NCBI RefSeq assembly: GCF_024166365.1
Contig: NC_064837.1
Location: forward strand, 78,983,553 to 79,047,552
From: Elephas maximus indicus
Lineage: Eukaryota > Chordata > Mammalia > Proboscidea > Elephantidae
Length of the DNA: 64,000 nucleotides
Reading direction: 5' to 3'
Every line of letters starts with the position of its first letter. The stretch's first letter is position 1. Shown in pieces: positions 1 through 11,939 of this stretch. The position numbers were made by a program, and so were the translations under genes. A model generated the notes under the pieces. The model ran no database searches and was not told the origin of the DNA. It saw only the letters and a list, made by a program, of their open reading frames with translations.

Positions 1-533
1 GATGGTGGTGTGAGACGCCCAGAACAGACTTATGTTTTGTTGGTTTGTTTTTAAATAAATCGTCTATTAGAAGGAGGGAAAAAACATGTGGACATCCTTG
101 TTTTTATTCCAAGCAGAGCTAAACTAAATGCTGATTGTAATTAGCACTGGCAGGCCCAATGCCTGAGAGCAGGTACTCAATGAATACTTCTCAGATATAA
201 CAGAATGGATGAGTGGGTAGATGGGTGAATTAATTAATAACTATTATTGGTGGGTTTTTTTTATTTATTTAAACAATGCAGTAACACACAAAAAGTTAAA
301 AATTACCATTTAAAAACTATATGAATTAGAAAATGAATGTCTCCTCTGTTTTTCAGAGACAATGTTATATTTTGTCCACATCCTTTCTTTTTGCCATATT
401 TTTATACAAGCATTGTGTATTTAACTATCATTAATTTTCCCTAAATTATAACCATAATGTCCATAAATGATCTATATCCTTTTTTTTCCACTTTGCTGTA
501 TCAGGACATCTGTTCATGTCAATGTAAGTATGT
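1..533. other. AT-rich stretch with no recognised feature
   Basis: No open frame of note, RNA gene or repeat family could be recognised. Confidence 0.5.
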
Positions 534-915
534 TTTAGTCTGCTAGTGCTGCTGTAACAAAAATACCACAAGTAAAACAAAAAATAAAGAACAGAAATTT
601 ATTTTTGTTCACAGTTATGGAAGCTAAAAGTCCAATTCAGGGTCTTGGTTATATGCGATTCCTTCTGTGAGCCTGTTTCCTAGTTTCTGGTGCCTGCCAG
701 GCATCCTTGGCACTCTGTCATTCCTTCATCTTCCTTGGCTTCTATTCTGCTCCTTTTTTTAACTCAGAAGTGACTAGGTTTAGGACCCACCTTATTTGGT
801 TATGACCTAATTAACATAACAAAGAAACCCTATTTCCAAATAGAATCACATCCACAGGTACAGTGGCCAGGACTTCAGTAAAAATCTTGGGGGGACACAA
901 TTCAACCCATAACAA
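534..915 (-). repeat. ERVL-MaLR LTR, MLT1-like, reverse orientation
   Basis: The block opens with TTTAGTCTGCTAGTGCTGCTG and closes with GGGGGGACACAATTCAACCC followed by ATAACA, the reverse-complement ends of MLT1-type LTRs. Between them is the usual 'attcacagtt..ggaagctaaaagtcc' segment. It is a non-coding old retroviral LTR. Confidence 0.7.
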
Positions 916-1540
916 TATAGATCTAGATTGTTCTCTTTTAATGACTGTATCATATCTTGTTTTTTACATACACTAAGCGATTCAGTCTGACACTTATTGA
1001 AAACTATCTTGTGTTCAATTTTTATGCCATTACCAACAAGGCTGTAATATACATCAATTAACTTCCATTCTAGCAATGCCTGAATGCATATACTGCTATG
1101 GTCCAGTGAGGTTACAATAGAGTTCAGAAATCCCAATGGGAAAACAGGATGTAGCAGAAGTACTTCGCTCAGTATGGAAATCTGATGTGTATCTCACTAG
1201 CTCTCCGGGTCCTGCATTCACCCAAGCCCTGAGGCAGCAGGGGGAAGGGGTTCTGGTACCCATCTGCAGCTGCCTGTCCCACTGTGCTCTCCTCAGGTAG
1301 AGATCGTGCAGACACCACCAGAGCCACCAAGCAGGATGCACTGTGAGGCTGCTACCCCACTCAACCAGGACACCCTGCTCGTGATGCCCAGGCCCAAGGC
1401 CAAAACTCCTCCCAAGGTGCTGGTCGCCTAATGGTCCAGGCTGTAGTGGTGGCAGGAGGAGGAGCGGGAAGGGCAGAGGGGGAGAAGGGGAGGTGAAAGA
1501 GGAAGTGGAGGAGCAGTGGGCAGGGGTGGAAGAGTTTAAA
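916..1540. other. No recognised feature
   Basis: The part 1,200-1,500 is GC-richer and includes a purine-rich run (GGAGGAGGAGCGGGAAGGG) just before the RTE element. Neither a gene nor a repeat family is evident. Confidence 0.4.
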
Positions 1541-3428
1541 ACCCATGAAGTCTACATTCTACCATTTCAGGAGGTAGCATATGATCGAGAACTGATGGTA
1601 CTGAAGGAAGGGGCCCAAGATGCACTGAAAGCATTGGTGAAAAACAAGACTTCAGGAATTGACAGAATTCCAGTTTAGATGTTTCAACAAAGGGATAAAG
1701 CACTGAAAGTGCTCACTTGTCTATGCCAAGAAATTTGGAAGACTGACTGGAAGAGATCCATATTTGTATCCATCCCAAAGAAAGGTGATCCAACAGAATG
1801 TAGAAATTAATATTACTATCACACACAAAATTTTGCTGGAAGATCATTCAAAAGTGGTTGCAGCAGCATATCAACAGGGAACTTCCAGAAATTCAAGCTG
1901 GATTCAGAAGAGGAAATAGAACGAAGGCTATCACTGCTGATGTCAGATCAATCCTGGGTGGAGACTTACTGGTCTGAGACTGGAGGGACCCCAGAGGTCA
2001 TGGCCCCCTGACTGTCTGTTAGCCCAAAACTAAAACCACTCCAGAAGCCAACTCTTCAGACAAAGATTAGGCTGGACTATAAGACAAAATGATACCGGTG
2101 AGGAGTGTGCTTCTTAGTTCAAGTAGACACATGAGACTATGTGGACAGCTACTGTCTGGAGGTGAGATGAGAAGGCAGAGGAGGGCAAGAGCTTGTTGAA
2201 TGGACATGGGAAATAGAGGGTAGAGAGAAGGAGTGTGCTGTCACATTATAGGGAGAGGAACTAGGGTCACATAACAATATAAGTTTTTGTATGAGAAACT
2301 GACTTGAATTATAAACTTTCACTTAGAGCACAATAAAAAAAATTAAAAAAAAAAAGAATGATCCTGGCTAAAAGCAGGGAATACCAGAAAGATGTTTACC
2401 TGTGTATTATTGACTATGCTAAGGCATTCCACTGTGTGGATCATAATAAATTATGGATAACGTTACAAAGGATGGAAATTCCAGAGTACTTAATTGTGCT
2501 TATGAGGAAACTGTACTTAGACCAAGAGACAGTCATTCAGAAAGAACAAGGGGAGATACAGCATGGTTTGAAGGCAAAAAAGGTGTCTGTGAGGATTGTA
2601 TCCTTTCACCACACTTATTCAATCTGTAAGCTCAGCAAATAATACAAGAAGCTGGACTATATGAAGAACAGAGTATGAGGATTGGAGGAAGACTCATTAA
2701 CAACCTGTGATATGCAGATGACACAACTTTGTTTGCTGAAAGTGAAGAGGACTTGAAACACTTACTGATGAAGACCAAAGACTACAGTCTTCAGTATGGA
2801 TTACACCTCAACACAACAAAACAAAAATCCTCACAACTGGACCAATAAGCAACATCATGACATACAGAGAGAAGTTTGAAGTTGTAAAGGATTTCATTTT
2901 ACTTGGATCCACAATCAATGCCCATGGAAGCAGCAGTCGAGAAATCAAACAACATAGTGCATTGGTCAAATCTGCTGCAAAAGACCTCTTTAAAGTGTTA
3001 AAAAGCAAAGATATAACTTTAAGGACTAAGGTGTGCCTGACCCAAGCCCTTTTTGATCGTCTCATATGCATGTGAAAGCTGGACAATGAATAAGTAAAAC
3101 CAAAGGATTGATGCCTTTGAATATGGTGTTGGTGAAGAATACTGAATATACCATGGACTGCCAGAAGAACTACCAAATCTGTCTTGGAAGAAGTACGACC
3201 GGAATGCTCATTAGAAGCGAGGATGTCAAAACTTCGTTCCACATACTTTGGACATGTTATCAGGAGGGACCAGTCAAGCTTGGTAGAGTAGAGGATCAGC
3301 AAAAAAAGAGAAAGACCCTTAACAAAATAGATTGACACAGTGGCTGCAACAATGGGCTCAAGTGTTTCTTTTTCTTGAACATAGGGTCACTATGAGTTAG
3401 AACCAACTAGATAGTACCTAACAACAAC
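1541..3428 (+). mobile_element. RTE-clade LINE, 5'-truncated, interrupted by an L1
   Basis: This is the reverse-transcriptase half of an RTE element in forward orientation. Recognisable pieces are the 'KNKTSGIDRIPV' region, the motif-A segment IDYAKAFHCVDHNKL, the YADDTT catalytic box at 2,711-2,722, and the downstream region with repeated 'LFKVLKSKDITLRTKV'. The 3' end (CACTATGAGTTAGAACCAAC then CTAACAACAACAA) matches other RTE copies here. Frames are broken by many stops and by the inserted L1 at 1,958-2,355, so it is dead. Confidence 0.88.
1958..2355 (+). mobile_element. 5'-truncated L1 (3' UTR only) inside the RTE
   Basis: The block matches, in the opposite orientation, the 3' part of the L1 at 30,329 (the 'GGTCTGAGACT..AGAGGTCATGG' and 'GAAACTGACTTGAATTATAA' parts). 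It ends in 'agagcacaataaaaaaaatt' plus A-tail. ATCCTGG at 1,951-1,957 and 2,361-2,367 is the probable target-site duplication, and RTE reading resumes directly after it. Confidence 0.85.
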
Positions 3429-3429
3429 A

Positions 3430-3790
3430 ATGAGGGGACAGGAAAAGCAGGCAGGGAGGAAGGAAGGCAAAGGAGCTGGCAGCATAGAGGGGCCGGCCTA
3501 CCATCTGGACAGCAGGCTGCTGGCTCACGAGGCTACAGAAACTGGCAAATCCCAAAATCTGCAGGTCAGGCAGAGGCTGTTGGTTCGCATCCCAAGAACT
3601 GGAGGTCAGATGATGATAAGTCAGATGCAGGATCAAGAAACAGAGAAAGCTTTGCCAGAACATGCATATATATTGGATGCAGGCCACACCCCTAAGGAAA
3701 CGCCCCTTACATCAGACAGCAAAATAGAGGATAATTGTGTAATACAGAGAATCATGGCCTAGTCAAATTGACACATAGCATTAACCATCA
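3430..3790. repeat. LTR-like interspersed repeat (family uncertain)
   Basis: It shares with 18,127-18,630 the segments 'gcaggccacacccc' and 'gaatcatggcctagtcaaattgacacata', and with 6,219-6,330 (inverted) the segment around GAACTGGAGGTCAGATGATG. It is probably part of a MaLR-like or other ERV LTR fragment. Any coding frame here (3,430-3,762) is fortuitous. Confidence 0.45.
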
Positions 3791-4694
3791 CAATCCACCC
3801 CTTGTCAACTTGGCAACTATATGCATCTCCTTAAACCATACATAATCTCTAAATAAGGACAATTATAAAGCTATACTTGTACCTAACATGATATATCTGA
3901 TATGCATACATCCAAAACTGCCCTAGTCCCGTTTACATCTTATGTAAGTAATGGAATAAGAGAGGGAAGAAAATAAAAATATTGCTATGTGTAGCAAAGA
4001 TATTTGCTATGTATAGCAAATAATATTTATGCACACATACATGAATAATAAAACATGGAAGAAATACTCATAACAACCACATTCCTCGTTTCTGCAACTG
4101 GTCACGTGGTCGTAACTAGTATTTAGAACTTCGTCTTCCACCACTCATTCCATACTCCCTTTGCCCTCAGCAAGCACCTCAGCTTGTTGTGGTTCTTTGC
4201 CTGGTGGGGTAAGCCAAAACTTCACTCCTGAAGGTTCTGGGCCATTAGTAGTCATGTCAGAATTTGGACGCTATAGTCTTCCCTTGACTTTAATCACAGG
4301 ACATGGTAGTACTAAGAGATGCCCTAAGGGATCTCCTGCATTCCAGACATACTCTTCTTAAACTCCATTATGTAATATCAAACCAATGTCCTCTTGATAA
4401 TCAGCACTGATCACACCAGCCAATATGGTAACTCCCTTCTTTGCTTGTTGATCCAGAGACATGAGGACTCCAGAGCGGCCGGGTGGCATCTTTAACTTTC
4501 AGTTCAAGGGAATCAGTGTTGTGTCTCCACGTAGGAGCATTCCTCCCTTTGGAACTAAGACCTCTATGACTGCAGAGCATAGGATTGCGGGGACAAGGAG
4601 CAAAATTTTTGCAAATGAGTCACTAGGGGTAATAGTAAGTGGTGTCACTCCCATTTCCACGGCTTCATTCCTGGAATCGTGAATCTTGGCTATG

Positions 4695-4795
4695 GGAATT
4701 GTTGTTGTTAGGTGCTATCAAGTCAGTTCTGACTCATAGTGATCCTATGTACAACAGAACAAAACACTGCCCGGTCCTCACAATCGACTATGGGA
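4695..4795 (-). mobile_element. RTE 3'-end fragment inside the ERV
   Basis: 'GTTGTTGTTAGGTGCTATCA' followed by AGTCAGTTCTGACTCATAGT and 'acaacagaacaaaacactgcc' matches the terminal ~100 bp of RTE copies at 8,029 and 20,233. This looks like a severely 5'-truncated insertion. Confidence 0.8.
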
Positions 4796-5989
4796 ATAGC
4801 ATCATATATTGGACACTGGTTTAGAGCATACACAGCCTCTTGGAGAACATTGCCCCAACTCTACAAAGTATTGCCACCTAGCTGGCACTGTAACAGAGTC
4901 TGTGGAAGACCAGTTCCATCATTCTATGAAGCCAGCTACTTCAGGATGATGGAGAGCGTGGTAAGTCCAGTGAATTCCACAAGCATGGGCCTGTTGCCTC
5001 ATTTCGTTTACTTTGAAGTGAGTCCCTTGATCTGAGGCAATGCTGTGTGGGATACCAACTTGGTGGATAAGACATTCTGTAAGCCCACAGACGATATTTT
5101 GGCAGAAGCATTGTATACAGGGAAGGCAAATCCATATCCAGAGTAAGCATCTATCCCAGTAAGAATGAAATGCTGCCCCTACCCTAATGGAAGAAGTTCA
5201 AAGTAATCAGCCTGCCATCAGGTTGCTGGTTATCACCTTGAGGAGTAGTGCCATATCTGGGACTTAGTGTTGGTCTCTGTGGCTGGCAGATTGGGTACTC
5301 AGAAGTATTTGTAGCCAAATCAGCCTTAGTGAGTGGAAATCCGTGTTGCTGATCCCATGCATAACCTCCATCCCTGTCACCATGTCCACTTTGTTCATGA
5401 GCCCATTGGGCAATGACAGCAGTAGCTGGGGAAAGAGGATGACTGGTTTCCACAGAACAATCATCCTATCCACTTGATTGTTAAAATTTTCCTCTGCCGG
5501 GATTCACGTGCGACACAAATATCTTCACTTCTTTGGCTTATTCAGAGAGGTCTAGCCACATATCTCTTCCCCATACCTCCTTATCACCAGTTTTCCAGTC
5601 ATGTTCCTTCCAAGTCCCTGACCATCCAGCCAAACCATGGGCCACAGCCCATGGATCAACATACAATTGCACATCTTGCTATTTCTTCTTCCAACCAAAG
5701 TGAACAATTAGGTTCATCCTCGATGTTCTGCCCATTGGGAGAATTTCCCTACACCACTGTGCTTCAGGGAGATCCCAGAAAGGGGCTGCAGCGCTGCCAC
5801 TATCCACTTTTGAGCGGTCCCTGCAGAACTATCTGTAAACCAGGCACGAGTTTTATCTTCCTCAGTCAACCAATCATAAGGAACTCCCCATGAGGCCATA
5901 GATACAGACTGAGAGAGGGAAGGTGTGATGATTAAGGTCATCTTGGCTGGACCGTGATTCTCAGTGGTTTAGAAGTTATGATGTAGTTT

Positions 5990-6145
5990 AGCCCTGGTGG
6001 CACAGTGGTTAAGAGCTTGGTTTCTCACCAAAAGGTTGGCAGTTCAAATCCACCAGCCACTTCTTAGGAAGCCTATGGGGCAGTTCTACTCTGTCATATG
6101 GGGTCACTATGAATCAGAATCAACTTGACAGCAATGGGTTTTGGC
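5990..6145 (+). mobile_element. AfroSINE
   Basis: A full tRNA-derived SINE: head GCCCTGGTGGCACAGTGGTT with A/B-box-like 'ggttggcagttcaaatcc', body CAGTTCTACTCTGTCATATG, and tail AATCAGAATCAACTTGACAG. It is inserted in the ERV-L remnant. Confidence 0.93.
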
Positions 6146-6218
6146 CATTTTGTAATGACGTGATCACCTCCATAATGAGATCTGACACGAACAGCAAATC
6201 AGTTAAAATGGAGTTTCC

Positions 6219-6560
6219 TTACGGATGTGGTCTGCATCCAATACATATGGACTTACTGACAAAGTTTCCTGGCATTGGCTTGCTCTGTCCAGATGCTGCA
6301 TCGCTCATCATCATCTGACCTCTGGTTCTTGAAACTTGAGTCAGCAGCTTGTCATATTGCATGCCAATCATGGAATTCATCAGCCTCCACACCCCATGAT
6401 CCAGGAGCCTACCATCTGACCTGCAGATCTGGGGTTCATAAGCCCCTGCAGCTATGTGAGTTAAGAGAAGCCTCCAGCCTAATGCCTGATCCACGAAGTT
6501 GGGACTTGCCAGCCTCTACAGCTGTGTGAGCCATTTCTTTAAGATATTTGTGTCTCTAGA
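6219..6560. repeat. LTR-like fragments within the ERV region
   Basis: The first ~110 bp are an inverted match to 3,590-3,690. The remainder ('ctacagctgtgtgagccatttctttaagatatt') resembles the tail of a MaLR or other old LTR. It interrupts the pol reading. Family not resolved. Confidence 0.4.
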
Positions 6561-7660
6561 GAACCAAGCCTAAGACATTAGGTAACTTGACAGGAGTGGA
6601 GGCCATGGGCATTTGAGCCACTTCCTCATGCAATTTACTTGTGCCTTGAGGTCCTACTCTAGCCCGATCCCGTATATAACACTTTCATTTAATGATGGAG
6701 TGCTGCTGTGACCATACAACTTTACGACTCTGTGGAACAAACAACACTCAGTTTCTGATGGGCAGCTCAGGCCGCATGGTGACTTGGTGGCCTACAGTTA
6801 AGCATTCAGTCTCTACTAAGGCCCAGTAAGTAGCCGAAAGCTGTTTCTCAAAAGGAGAGTAGTTATCTGCAGAAGATGGCAGGCTTTGCTCCAAAATCCT
6901 AACGGTCTGAGCTGTAATTCACCAACAGAGACCTGCCAAACACTCCAAACAGCATCTCTATCTGCCACAGACACTTCAAGCACCACTCATTCAGCCTGAT
7001 CCTATGGCCCAGTGGCACAGCTGCTTGCATTGCAGCCTGAACCTGTTGCAAAGCTTTCTCTTGTTCGGGGCCCCACTCAAAACTAGCAGCCTTTTGAGTC
7101 ACTTGATAAATAGGCCAGAGTAGCACACCCAAATGGGGGATATGTTGCCTCCAAAATCCAAAGAGGAGGGATCAGATGCAACAACTTACCCTTCATTTAA
7201 GAAGAAATATCTTGACATGCCCCACACCACTGGCCCCTAGAAATTTCACTGAGGTGGAAAATGCCTGGATTTTTCTTGAGTTAATTTCCCATCCTCTGGC
7301 ATTTAAATGTCTCACCAATAAGTCTAGGGTCATTGATACTTCTTCCTTAGTATGTCCAACAGCATAATGTCATCCATGTAATGAACCAGTGTAACACCTG
7401 TGGAAGGGAAAGGCAATCAAGGTTCCCGCAGACTAAATTATGGCATAGGGTGGACAGTTGATATACCTCTGAAGTGAGCCAGTGAAGGTGTAGTACCAGC
7501 CTTGCCAGCTAACTGCTTCTGGCGGTCCTTTGTCACAGGTATGAAAAAAAAGGCATTAGCTAGGTCAATACTGCATACCAGGTACCAGGAGATGTATTCA
7601 TTTGCTTGAGCAATGAAACCACATCTGAAACAGCAGCTGCAATTAATATCAACCATCGCA

Positions 7661-8028
7661 ATTACCTTGATGGATTTTTTAATACAAATCAGCCTTGCAT
7701 CCCCAGAGTAAACCCCAGTTGGTCATATTGTATGGTGCCTTTTATATATTGTTGGGTTCTATTCTCTCATATTTTGTTAAGGATTTCATGTCTATAGTCA
7801 TGAGGGATATGGGTCTATTGTCTTATTTTTTGTACTGTCTTTGTCTGGTTTTGATATCAGGGTAATACTGGCTTCATAAAATGAATTCAGGAGTCTTCCC
7901 TCATTTTCTGGAAGACATTGTGTACTATTAGCAATACTTCGTTTTCAAATGTTTCATCAAATTCGCCAGTGAAACAGCCTGGACCTGGCCTGAGAGTTTT
8001 AAATTACAGATTCAATTTTCGTAACAGG
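7661..8028 (-). mobile_element. L1 ORF2 fragment
   Basis: 'tttgttaaggatttc..atgtctatagtcatgagggatatgggtct' and 'ggtttTGATATCAGGGTAATACTGG' are the antisense of the L1 reverse-transcriptase region. They parallel 33,500-33,610 in the larger L1. Confidence 0.8.
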
Positions 8029-8660
8029 TGTGTTGTTGTTTGGTGCCATGGAGACAGTTCCAGCTCACAGTAAATCTATGTAAACCAGAATGAAACACTG
8101 CCCAGTCCTGCACCATCTCACAGTTGTGGCTGTGTCTGAGCCCATTGTTGCAGCCACTGCATCAACCCATCTCATTGAGGGTCTTCTTCTTTTTCACTAA
8201 CCTCTACTTTACCAAGCATGATGTCCTTCTCCAGGGACTGGTCCCTCCTGACAACATGTCCAAAGTGTGTAATATGAAATCTCGCCATACTCCCTTCTAA
8301 GGAGCATTCTGGCTGTACTTCTTCCAAGACAGATTTGTCCATTTTTCTGGCAGTCCATGGAATATTCAGTATTCTTTGCCAACACCGTAATCCAAAGGCA
8401 TCAATTCTTCTTCGGTCTTCCTTATTCATTATCCAGCTTCTGCATGCATGTGAAGTGGCTGAAAATATCATGGCTTGGGTCAGGTACATCTTAGTCTGTA
8501 AAGTGACATCTTTGCTTTTTAACACTTTAAAGAGGTCTTTCGTGGTAGATTTGCGCAATGCAATTTGTCATTTGATTCCTTGACTGCTGCTTCCATGGGT
8601 GTTGATTATGGATCTAAGTAAAATGAAATTCTTAACAACTTCAATATTTTCTCCATTTAG
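8029..8660 (-). mobile_element. 5'-truncated RTE LINE
   Basis: The minus strand carries the RTE C-terminal region (KSTTKDLFKVLKSKDVTLQT, then MARFHITHFGHVVRRDQSLE) and the standard RTE 3' end at 8,029. It is broken and lacks the catalytic domain. Confidence 0.88.
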
Positions 8661-11468
8661 GCATAGGGGTATTAAACTTATCTATTCAATTAAATAGGTA
8701 TAGGGCTATTCAAATTATTTGTTTTTATCGGGTGAGGTGTGTGTGGTAATTTGTACCCTTAAATGAATTGTTCTATATCATCTATGTCGTCAAACATACG
8801 GGAGAGGGAGGGGCTCCTCACTATTGCTCAAATGAGGTCTGCATGGCCACAGCGGGTAGGCGGGTGGCCTCGTTACCACTGAACAGTGTGAGAGGCCCGA
8901 CTCTACTATTTTTTCCCTGATACCACTCCCATGAAGAAGGGAAAGGGGAAGTCCAGACATTCCGGTGGCCTCTGCTGACACTCCAGGATGAGGGCCTTCT
9001 TACTGCCCAGGAAGGATGAAAGTTCCAACTCCCTACTCAGTCTTCACTGAAACCACGCAAGTGGGTGGGGACACCTTATTACAGCATGTGAAGGTGGATG
9101 CTAAGCTCTTCACTTCACCTTTGCTGGTAGGGTTGAGAATAGGACTGCAGTTTTTTCTGTGGTGTTTGGTTGGAGTAGAAAGGATAGCGTCTAAAAGTTT
9201 TCTTGCTCACTGCCTTTTTCTTGGTCCTTCAGCTACACAGAGCAGATTTTTCTTGGAATTATTTTTTTTTATGTGTGCCCACTGGTGTTTCCAGATTGCT
9301 GGTTTCTTCAATACCCAATTTGTGAATTATGAGACAAAATGAAAACCCAGGGAACCCACTGTCATGTCATTCCTTAAGTCCCAAGGTCCCTAACCAGTCT
9401 GCCTTCTTTGCTGCATCTTCCAGAGTCTAATAATATCCAGAGTTTCTAGCTGTAGTTAGCGAGAAGAACAGAGAAATGTTTGTCTATTCCATTTTTCTGG
9501 AAGCAGATGTTAAGATGGATTGTGTTTTATAATTTTCAAATGACCTCATCTTTAAAGTCTATGCTCTCAGAGGCTAATGTAAAATTGTTTTCCATAATAA
9601 CAATAAATATAATGAGCCCACGTCTTCAATGCTTATCATTTTAAGTTTTTCCTCTCTTTTCATATACAGCACCTTCAATAAGAGATGCGAAGGTCTTATA
9701 ACAGTATATGCAACTTTTGAATGCTCATTGTGGCTTTTTTTTTAAAAAACAAAATAAAATTTTTTATTTAAATAGCAATACAGGACATGTATTTTATGTT
9801 CACACAAGATATCATATGTAGCCACTAGGAAAATGAAGTATAAATTTATGTATTAAAAAGTCTAGGATATATTGCTATGGGGTCAAAAAAATTAAATTGC
9901 ATATGATTTTTAAAAATGTTTTGTTCTTTCTGTTTTGAATTTTTTTTAACTTTAAAAATAAATAAGTGATTCTTGAGCTGAAGGAATAATACTTCAGTTT
10001 TTCAATAGCTATGTTGTAGAAGCAATTTCATATGGCTTATCTCATTGATGTTCTTTCTCTCTCTCTACATACATATATTTTTTTGTGGGGGGCGGGGGTG
10101 TAGGTAGGTAGTCCCAGTTTACAAATGAGTAAATTAAAACTCAAATTCCAACTTCTAGTCTAATGCAGTTTCCAAAAACCACTCAAATTTTTTTTATTTC
10201 TTAGATTCCAGATGGAACCATATTTTCCTCTTTAAGACCATGTATCCACAAATATTAGGAAAGTAGCTTATGATGTAGGGTGATAAACAAATGTGACACT
10301 GTACAGAGAATCAAAGCTTGTGAAGTTCTGCTCCTTAATTCCTCACAGTCCATTTTGAACAAACAGGTGCTTCTCCTTTTCCATGTACTCTACGTACACA
10401 TTAGAGAAACAACCTTAAATCTGCTAATCACAAGAGGGTCTATGACATACGACTTTTCTACTTCAAAGGGGTATAATAATAGCACACACTTAGAAATATA
10501 GCTCTCCGAGCAGAGTAAACAAACACTTCTCTCTCCAGAGAGAGATCAGATGAATCCGTTTATGTCAGATCTCTCCCAGAATTCCATTGTTGTCTCTCCA
10601 AACAGGCTTTAAGGAAAACCACTGAATCTGGGACTGGGAGCTTTGCTCAAACGTGTTTCCTTTAAAAACACAGGGAAACAGGATTCTTTGCCACAGGAGA
10701 TCAAGGTCAGCAATCTAACAGAATCGGTCCTTTTGAACTTCCTTTCTAAGAAACACATCATGTTATCTGATGAAAGCTGTTACCCTGGAAATTTGGTCTG
10801 ACACGTAAGCAATGATCAATTTTGTTTACTGCATAATGGATGATTTCCGGAAGCTCACCTATAAAATCTGCAAGTCCGTCTAATGATGCCAAAATGAAAA
10901 TTATCATGAGAATGTGAAGAATGTCTGTTCTGTGAGGGCTGGAGCAGTGTTTTATCATTTTTTTGGGCAGCCCACAAAGAATTGTAAAGGGCTTTACACA
11001 TAGTAAGAATCTAGTTAATGAATAATTATATTTTTAATAATTTAAAAAAGCAACTTACGAAAAAGCACAGAATTAAGGATGCAAAAAAGTGCAAATATAA
11101 CACTCAAACTGGACACCTCGGATATTGTGTTGCTTTCAGAGATCTGAGTTTATATGGAATTATTTGCAAATATGTACATTGTTGTAAAGTATAATAGAAA
11201 TATATTTTACTACAACTGTTCTAGTACCACTGTCATAGTTTGTACAATATTTTTTAAGAATTTAAGAAAATTTCCAATAAAATATCTCACTATAGCTTTA
11301 AGAAAAATTTCAGTGTCATTATCTCCATCATAAAGATGGAAAAATTGAGATGAGATTTACCTAAAAGTACGTAATGAGTCATCTACCTGTGTCAGCTTGT
11401 TATACAGCAATGGATTGTGTGTTGCTATGATCCTGGAAGCTATGCCACAGGTATTTCAAATGCCACCC
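8661..11468. other. Noncoding DNA without recognised features
   Basis: AT-rich, with simple A/T runs. 8,780-9,010 is GC-richer but unassigned. No exon-like frame, tRNA or clear repeat was found; ancient degraded repeats may be hidden. Confidence 0.4.
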
Positions 11469-11938
11469 AGGTTTCAACAGAGCTTCTAGACTAAGACAGA
11501 GTAGGAGGAAATGCCTGGCAATCTACTTCTGATAATTCACCAGTGAAAACCCTATGGAGCACGATAGAATATTGTCCAATATAGTGCTAAAAGATGAACC
11601 CCCTAGGTTGGAAGTCACTCATAAAACACAGCGGCTGTAACAATGAACTCAAGCATACCAGCAATCATGAAGATGGTACCAAAAAAAACCCAAAAACCCA
11701 TTGCCATCAAGTCAATTCTGACTCATAGCGGCCCTATGGGACATAGTAGAACTGCCCCATAGAGTTTCAAAGGAGCGCCTGGTGGATTTGAACTGCCGAC
11801 CTTTTGGTTAGGAGCCATGGCACTTAACCACTATGCCACCAGGGTTTCCACGAAGATGTACAGGATGGATAAATCGTTCTGTTGTACATAGGGTCGCCGT
11901 GAGTCAGAGTCTACCCAACGGCAACTAGCAACGACCTA
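11469..11938 (+). mobile_element. Internally deleted (non-autonomous) RTE carrying an AfroSINE
   Basis: 11,469-11,610 matches the 5' region of the large RTE (antisense of about 23,220-23,345: 'gcaatctacttctga', 'gtgaaaaccctatgg'). It then jumps directly to the RTE 3' terminus ('cacagcggctgtaacaatgaa', then CATAGGGTCGCCGTGAGTCA). The roughly 2.8 kb of coding sequence is missing. An AfroSINE lies in the 3' part. Confidence 0.75.
11681..11849 (-). mobile_element. AfroSINE
   Basis: Complete reversed SINE with A-rich start and 'CCACCAGGGTTTCC' end. Probable target-site duplication GAAGATGGTAC (11,669-11,679) and GAAGATGTAC (11,852-11,861). Confidence 0.93.
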
Positions 11939-11939
11939 A

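Larger units (their letters stand above)
3790..7660 (-). mobile_element. ERV-L-type endogenous retrovirus, pol remnant
   Basis: Minus-strand fragments appear in the order expected of retroviral pol, reading from high to low coordinates. They are reverse-transcriptase palm-like sequence (7,656-7,438, with an IDLANAFFFIPV segment), the connection region (7,132-6,899), an RNase H-like piece containing WFTDSS (5,941-5,714), an integrase zinc-binding/core region (about 5,453-4,941), and possibly the dUTPase typical of ERV-L (about 4,700-4,400). Stops and frameshifts are frequent and other repeats have inserted, so it is a non-functional fossil. No env-like sequence is seen, which fits ERV-L. The extent at the low-coordinate end is uncertain. 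Confidence 0.75.

Noticed and set aside
5990..6145. A tRNA gene at SINE heads
   Set aside because: The A/B-box-like parts belong to tRNA-derived SINEs; no complete cloverleaf can be formed.
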